Of a stretch of 9,397 nucleotides of DNA, positions 5,607-9,397 are shown piece after piece; position 1 is the stretch's first letter; each line of letters begins with the position of its first letter. The translations under genes were made by a program, and so were the position numbers. The notes beneath the pieces are model-generated. The model was not told the DNA's origin. It saw only the letters and a program-made list of their open reading frames with translations, and ran no database searches. The stretch comes from Arenicella sp. (lineage in GTDB: Bacteria; Pseudomonadota; Gammaproteobacteria; Arenicellales; Arenicellaceae), in the NCBI GenBank assembly GCA_023299895.1, contig JALZWI010000281.1:1-9397 (forward strand), given 5' to 3'.

Positions 5607-6284
5607 TTAACTCAATAAATGTCTTATTTGTTTCTCAGATAAATCAATTTTATCTGCATGGCTGGGCAGTTCAAGCCACATAGTCTGACGAGAGTTTATG
5701 TCTAAATAACTTTTTAAATAGTCTCTTGTTTCATCAAAGATAACTTCATTTTGTTTGGGAAAGTGGTTATAGATAAGCGCACGAACTTCGATACCACGTT
5801 GTTGGCAAGCTTCTAGTGATAAAACTGTGTGATTAATCGACCCGAGCCTTGCCGAAGTGGTTATCAGAACTGGTAATTTGAGCTGTGCTATCAGATCGAT
5901 TATCAGAGTGTGGCTATTTAGAGGTACACAAAGGCCGCCAGCACCTTCAATTATTAAGTGCTCGCAGCTAGCTTCAAGTTGCTGAGTTTGTTCTATCAAA
6001 TAATCAGGATTTATTTCGCAGTTCTCTAATCGAGCAGATAAATGTGGTGAAGCTGGGTAGTCAAAACGGTAAGGCAAGTGAAGTTCTGTTGCGCAGGTGT
6101 TAAATTGCCTTTTTGCAATAGTTTCATGAGTACGCAGATCTTGAGAACCGTTTTTTGAGCCAGTTTCAACCCATTTTTGAGTACATAACGGATACCCCGA
6201 GCCCAGTATGCTATGCGCTAATGCTCCGCAAGCAACAGATTTGCCTATATCTGTATCAATGCCAGTTATAAATAAAGTAGTCAT
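5607..6284 (-). CDS. bioD: ATP-dependent dethiobiotin synthetase BioD
   Basis: BioD closes the ureido ring of 7,8-diaminopelargonate (DAPA) with CO2 and ATP to give dethiobiotin, the penultimate step of biotin synthesis in the cytoplasm. The 225-residue length is normal. The P-loop is GIDTDIGKS (8-16, Lys15), where most BioD have GTDTxVGKT. The catalytic Lys37 region reads QKWVETG, where KPV is usual. IIEGAGGLCVPL (111-122) and TTSARLGSINHTVLSLEA (142-159) are typical of the family. The DYPASPHLSA segment matches the conserved SPH region. ATG 6284 lies 12 bp after the bioC stop and has only a weak ribosome site, suggesting coupled translation. It is the last gene of the bio cluster; no terminator follows before parA. 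Function is secure despite the P-loop and KWV variations. Confidence 0.93.
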   Translation of the reverse strand: MTTLFITGIDTDIGKSVACGALAHSILGSGYPLCTQKWVETGSKNGSQDLRTHETIAKRQFNTCATELHLPYRFDYPASPHLSARLENCEINPDYLIEQTQQLEASCEHLIIEGAGGLCVPLNSHTLIIDLIAQLKLPVLITTSARLGSINHTVLSLEACQQRGIEVRALIYNHFPKQNEVIFDETRDYLKSYLDINSRQTMWLELPSHADKIDLSEKQIRHLLS

Positions 6285-6296
6285 CGTAATTGCAGG

Positions 6297-7067
6297 TTAA
6301 ATGTTATTTTTGCGAGCAACAATATAAATCGGTTGATAGCTTAATGGCACTTTACCATCTCGTTCAAAATTATCACGATAATCGGTTTCAAACATAGCTA
6401 GGCTTTGCTTATTCCAGGTATGCCTTGCATTACCGTTTACACCGGTTTGTCGCAAGTGCAACAGTAACTCTCGCACTGAGTCGAACCACAAGGTTGTTTC
6501 TTCAATGATGATTGATTCTACCTGATAAGCAGACTTAAGATGTTGCCGCCATGCTTGTTCAGACCAAAAATTTAGTTGTTCTTTTGTGTTAAAGCTTTGC
6601 TGAGTTTTCAGTTTTTCCAGTTCTTTAAAATGACCATCACCAAAACTACTGATCGCTAAGTAGCCTCGGTCTGTTAATGAGCTTGCAAGCCGCTTTAATA
6701 AACTTGGTAAGTCAGCACTCCATTGCACACAAGAAGCGGAACAAATTAACTCGCAATTAGTTGGAACAGTAATATCTTCAACATCGCCAGCTATAAAACT
6801 GATATCCGATAATGGCAAATATTTTTGACACTCTTCTAACAAATCATTGACGATTAATTCTTTGATTTTGAATCGTTCATTTAAGTGCTTAGTAAGAAAT
6901 CCTGTGCCGCAACCGAATTCGAATGTGCGAGCAAGCGATGGTTTCATCCCTGTATTAATTAAGTGCTCAACCAATGTTCTAGCACTGTTTTTTTGAACTA
7001 AGGCACTATCGTTATAACTAACTAATGCTCGCTGGAATGAATGTCGAATTTTTGACTGAGATAGCAT
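6297..7067 (-). CDS. bioC: Malonyl-ACP O-methyltransferase BioC
   Basis: BioC methylates the free carboxyl of malonyl-ACP with S-adenosylmethionine, disguising it so that fatty-acid synthesis can extend it to pimeloyl-ACP methyl ester. The Rossmann SAM-binding motif I is FEFGCGTGFLT (49-59). The acidic residue of the second strand is in VNDL (74-77), and GDVED (94-98) contacts the adenine region. The CSASCVQWSADLPSLL block and LRQTGVNGNARHTW (206-219) are characteristic of BioC rather than other methyltransferases. Starting at ATG 7067 gives 256 residues with MLSQSKIRHSFQRALVSY lined up with the family N-terminus. The TTG at 7088 would add seven residues but has no ribosome site. It sits 48 bp after bioG and 12 bp before bioD. 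Confidence 0.94.
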   Translation of the reverse strand: MLSQSKIRHSFQRALVSYNDSALVQKNSARTLVEHLINTGMKPSLARTFEFGCGTGFLTKHLNERFKIKELIVNDLLEECQKYLPLSDISFIAGDVEDITVPTNCELICSASCVQWSADLPSLLKRLASSLTDRGYLAISSFGDGHFKELEKLKTQQSFNTKEQLNFWSEQAWRQHLKSAYQVESIIIEETTLWFDSVRELLLHLRQTGVNGNARHTWNKQSLAMFETDYRDNFERDGKVPLSYQPIYIVARKNNI

Positions 7068-7115
7068 CGCGCTATTGTCTTTATACAAACAGATTTAAGC
7101 AAGTAGCTTATGCGA

Positions 7116-7766
7116 CTATTTTGAAATTGGTAGTAGATCTTGCCAATTAACCCAGTATGTAAAGGGCGCATGGGCTGCATCGATTAGATTAGGTTGATAA
7201 TATTGCCAAGCCCGAAGTTGGTTCTTTGTAGGAAAAATTTTATCCTGCTTGCTGATCCAGATAGCATCCCAGGGGATAGTGTTATCAACTACGTATCGAC
7301 GATCTTTGATATGTTGTAGTTCATTTTTTTTTGTAGAAATATCCACATTGGAGGCGTTGATTGTCATATTGCTGGAGTTGCAACAGCGCTTGCTGAATTC
7401 AACAAAACTATCAAGATTTAGAGTATCTATTGTATGTTGCACAACTACGCCTGCAATCCCAGCATAACGATCTATGCCCTGCATGGTACCGTTGATAGCG
7501 ATCTTGGTATCAAAAATATCAGGGCGATTTTGTTGCCAAAGAGTATAGTTGGCCACCCCAAAAGACCATGCAATTAAGGTTCGAGTGTCGTAAAGACTTA
7601 AGTCAGGCAGTTTATTTTCGATGTTAGTGTAATCTGATACAACCAGCACATCAGTGTCAGTATTCGTCAATAAGTTAGCAATGATAGTATTATCTAAGCC
7701 CCAGCCATTAAAGAAAACAACAACGTGGATTGCGCGACTACTTTGGTGCTGCCATTTATAGATCAT
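7116..7766 (-). CDS. bioG: Pimeloyl-[ACP] methyl ester esterase BioG (DUF452)
   Basis: BioG removes the methyl group from pimeloyl-ACP methyl ester, ending the BioC-initiated chain and releasing pimeloyl-ACP for BioF. The 216-residue protein matches the BioG/DUF452 alpha/beta hydrolases rather than BioH: FFNGWGLD (18-25) near the oxyanion site, nucleophile Ser68 in AWSFGV (66-71) instead of the BioH-type GWSLGG, INGT (91-94), acid Asp175 in KQDKIFPTKNQ, and His199 in AAHAPF. The start is ATG 7766, which overlaps the last 11 bp of bioF in another frame, implying coupling. A GTG at 7838 would add 24 residues lying wholly inside bioF with no family match, so it is rejected. Position between bioF and bioC is where bioH sits in many gammaproteobacteria. 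Confidence 0.92.
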   Translation of the reverse strand: MIYKWQHQSSRAIHVVVFFNGWGLDNTIIANLLTNTDTDVLVVSDYTNIENKLPDLSLYDTRTLIAWSFGVANYTLWQQNRPDIFDTKIAINGTMQGIDRYAGIAGVVVQHTIDTLNLDSFVEFSKRCCNSSNMTINASNVDISTKKNELQHIKDRRYVVDNTIPWDAIWISKQDKIFPTKNQLRAWQYYQPNLIDAAHAPFTYWVNWQDLLPISK

Positions 7767-8913
7767 TGAGGCAATCAATACAGATGGATAGGGCAGATTC
7801 CGGCATATTAGCGGTGAGAGAAAACCGAATACGCTCACTGCCGGCAGCCACGGTAGGAGATCTAATTGGCATTGCTAAGACACCATTTTCTTCGAGCTTA
7901 GCTGCAAGTCTAACGACATTTTCGTTGCCTGCTTCGATGATTGGCACAATTTGCGAATCACCTAGGTATTCAATCTCCAAAGCGTTCAGTCTGTTTTTAA
8001 AACGCTCACTCAGCTCAGATAACTTTTGTCTTTCAAGTTTAAAGTTTGCTAACTGTTGCCAGATAAATATATTCCACTCGATATTAATCGGTGGTAATGC
8101 GGTTGAAAATAACCATGACCTAGAAAAATTAATCATGCTGTCGATCAATACCTGGTCACCGACAACAAAGCCACCGCAACCCGCTAAAGCTTTGCCAAAG
8201 GTGCCGATAATAAGGTCGACCTCATTCACTAGGTTTAATTGTTCAGTAAGGCCAAGACCGTTAAGGCCAAAACAGCCAACGGCGTGGGCTTCATCAACAT
8301 AAAGACCGCACTGATATTCATTTTTAAGTGCGACTAACTCAGTCAGTGGTGCGATATCCCCATCCATACTGAAAATAGATTCAGTGACGATCCACACATC
8401 TCGATACTCACTACGATACTTTTCTAATAGTTGGGTGAGGTGATCAAGATTATTGTGAGCAAAGCGCTTAAATTTCGCATGACCCAATCTAAGCCCATCT
8501 ATTAAGCTGGCATGAACGTATTTATCGGCTAAAACAAGGTCTTGTTCTGACGTGATTGCAGGCAATATACCAGTATTTGCATGGTAGCCGCTGTTAAAGA
8601 GCAGTGCGCTGGTTTTACTATAAGAGCGAGCTAGCAAGGATTCAAGTTGAGTATGGTTTGAGCTGGTACCTGTTAATGGGCGGGATGAAGAGGCGCTCAT
8701 CCAATTGCTCTTAGCTATATCTACTTGCTGGAAAAAATGCTTTTGCAGGTCAGTGTTACCTGCTAAGCCTAGATAATCATTGCTTGAAAAATTCACAAGG
8801 GCACTGTTATCACTATTGGCGGTATAACCATCCGCGTTTAAAGTCCGCGCCTGTCGAAAAGTATTATTTTTTCTAAGATCAGCGAGAGTTTGGTTTAAAT
8901 GCGTGTGCTTCAT
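7756..8913 (-). CDS. bioF: 8-amino-7-oxononanoate synthase BioF
   Basis: BioF is a PLP enzyme of the alpha-oxoamine synthase family. It condenses pimeloyl-ACP (or -CoA) with L-alanine, releasing CO2, to give 8-amino-7-oxononanoate (KAPA). The 385-residue length is typical. Seen in order: FSSNDYLGLA (42-51), SRPLTGTSSNHTQLE (77-91), FNSGYHANTG (106-115), DKYVHASLIDG (130-140, His135 stacking on PLP), ESIFSMDGDIAPL, YVDEAHAVG (205-213, Asp207 and His210), and TFGKALAGCGG (238-248) with the PLP-binding Lys241. The C-terminus has the family's PIRSPTVAAGSERIRFSL. ATG 8913 is 20 bp after bioA and lacks a strong ribosome site. The stop codon lies inside the start of bioG. Confidence 0.96.
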   Translation of the reverse strand: MKHTHLNQTLADLRKNNTFRQARTLNADGYTANSDNSALVNFSSNDYLGLAGNTDLQKHFFQQVDIAKSNWMSASSSRPLTGTSSNHTQLESLLARSYSKTSALLFNSGYHANTGILPAITSEQDLVLADKYVHASLIDGLRLGHAKFKRFAHNNLDHLTQLLEKYRSEYRDVWIVTESIFSMDGDIAPLTELVALKNEYQCGLYVDEAHAVGCFGLNGLGLTEQLNLVNEVDLIIGTFGKALAGCGGFVVGDQVLIDSMINFSRSWLFSTALPPINIEWNIFIWQQLANFKLERQKLSELSERFKNRLNALEIEYLGDSQIVPIIEAGNENVVRLAAKLEENGVLAMPIRSPTVAAGSERIRFSLTANMPESALSICIDCLNDL

Positions 8914-8933
8914 GTGTATCAGGTAGGCTTTAG

Positions 8934-9397
8934 TTAAGATGCTTGAGCTAATTTGAGAATGGCATTGCAGATGAGGCTAAGTTGCTCGCGTGAGGTAATA
9001 TACGGCGGCATACAGTAGATGTTTTTACTGAACGGGCGCAACCAAACACCTAGTTCAGTACACATTCTCTGAGCTAATGTAGGGTCTACTTGGTTACGCA
9101 TTTCAACTACCCCAATGGCACCGATCGTGCGAACGTCAGCGACATTTTTTAACTCAGCAGCGGGTGCTAACTCAGTCTTAAGTTGTTGTTCGATTGCGCT
9201 AACGCATTGTTGCCATGGTGAGCTCGCCAATAAATCTAGGTTAGCAATTGCAGCACTGCAGGCCAACGGATTAGCCATAAAGGTTGGTCCGTGCATAAAC
9301 GCACCAGGTTCGCCAGTGCGAATCACATCGGCTATTTTTTCTGAGCAAAGAGTTGCGGCGAAGGATAAATACCCCCCGGTTAAGGCTTTGCCGAGGC
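8934..9397 (-). CDS. bioA: Adenosylmethionine-8-amino-7-oxononanoate aminotransferase BioA, C-terminal part
   Basis: BioA transfers the amino group of S-adenosylmethionine to KAPA, giving DAPA, with PLP as cofactor. The frame stays open to the right window edge, so about 154 C-terminal residues are visible, against about 430 in the whole enzyme. The window edge falls just before LGKALTGGYLSFAATL, whose Lys (codon at 9387-9389) is the PLP Schiff-base lysine. Next comes GAFMHGPTFMANPLAC, the near-invariant BioA signature, and near the end VWLRPFSKNIYCMPPYI. The GTG at 9326 is internal. It is the promoter-proximal gene of those in view; the biotin operator region recognised by BirA, and bioB, would lie beyond the window. 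Confidence 0.95.
   Translation of the reverse strand, partial: LGKALTGGYLSFAATLCSEKIADVIRTGEPGAFMHGPTFMANPLACSAAIANLDLLASSPWQQCVSAIEQQLKTELAPAAELKNVADVRTIGAIGVVEMRNQVDPTLAQRMCTELGVWLRPFSKNIYCMPPYITSREQLSLICNAILKLAQAS

Noticed and set aside
7096..7110. Small hairpin TAAGC-AAGTA-GCTTA between bioG and bioC as a possible terminator
   Set aside because: The stem is only 5 bp and AT-rich, and no T tract follows it in the - direction, so it is unlikely to stop transcription inside the operon.
7767..7838. Longer BioG beginning at GTG 7838
   Set aside because: The extra 24 residues are encoded inside the conserved 3' end of bioF and show no BioG-family likeness; ATG 7766 fits the family N-terminus.
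7730..8302. 190-codon open frame on the + strand across bioG and bioF
   Set aside because: It lies antisense to two strongly recognised genes, with no ribosome site and no recognisable protein features.

Overview
The window reads as chromosome of a moderately AT-rich gammaproteobacterium, probably a marine or aquatic one. The evidence is the HemE, BioA/F/C/D and PhaD-like protein sequences, an operon that uses BioG, and PhaF/PhaI-type phasins. Genus cannot be fixed from the sequence alone. There are no RNA genes, CRISPR arrays, insertion sequences or phage genes, and no gene-free stretch longer than about 110 bp.

Left part, + strand (1-3216). The 3' end of hemE (haem synthesis) overlaps by 8 bp a small dual-specificity phosphatase whose sequence resembles plant starch/glucan phosphatases. 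A polyhydroxyalkanoate (PHA) granule module follows: a short phasin, a strong intrinsic terminator, a PhaD-like TetR regulator, a small PHA-system protein (PHA_gran_rgn family), and a second phasin with a long lysine-rich, histone-H1-like N-terminal tail. Both phasin genes are preceded, about 50 bp before the start codon, by nearly the same 43-bp block. It is built of two abutting 18-bp inverted repeats (TTAGAN-N6-TTCTAA) and looks like a shared operator. No PHA synthase gene is in view, so this is a granule-coat and regulation locus away from phaC.

Middle part, - strand (3215-5522). Convergent with the phasins lies a gene pair: an orphan ParA-type ATPase with no ParB, followed 28 bp later by a cytoplasmic DUF3336-patatin lipase. 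Next to granule genes, one of which probably binds DNA, this suggests granule positioning or turnover, but that is inference.

Right part, - strand (5607-9397). A compact biotin operon runs in the order bioA (partial), bioF, bioG, bioC, bioD. BioC methylates malonyl-ACP so that fatty-acid synthesis can build pimeloyl-ACP methyl ester. BioG removes the methyl group. BioF, BioA and BioD then make KAPA, DAPA and dethiobiotin. The gatekeeper esterase is BioG rather than BioH, and its start overlaps the end of bioF by 11 bp. bioB is not in the window. The parA-patatin pair is co-oriented downstream of bioD with no visible terminator between, so read-through from the biotin operon is possible.
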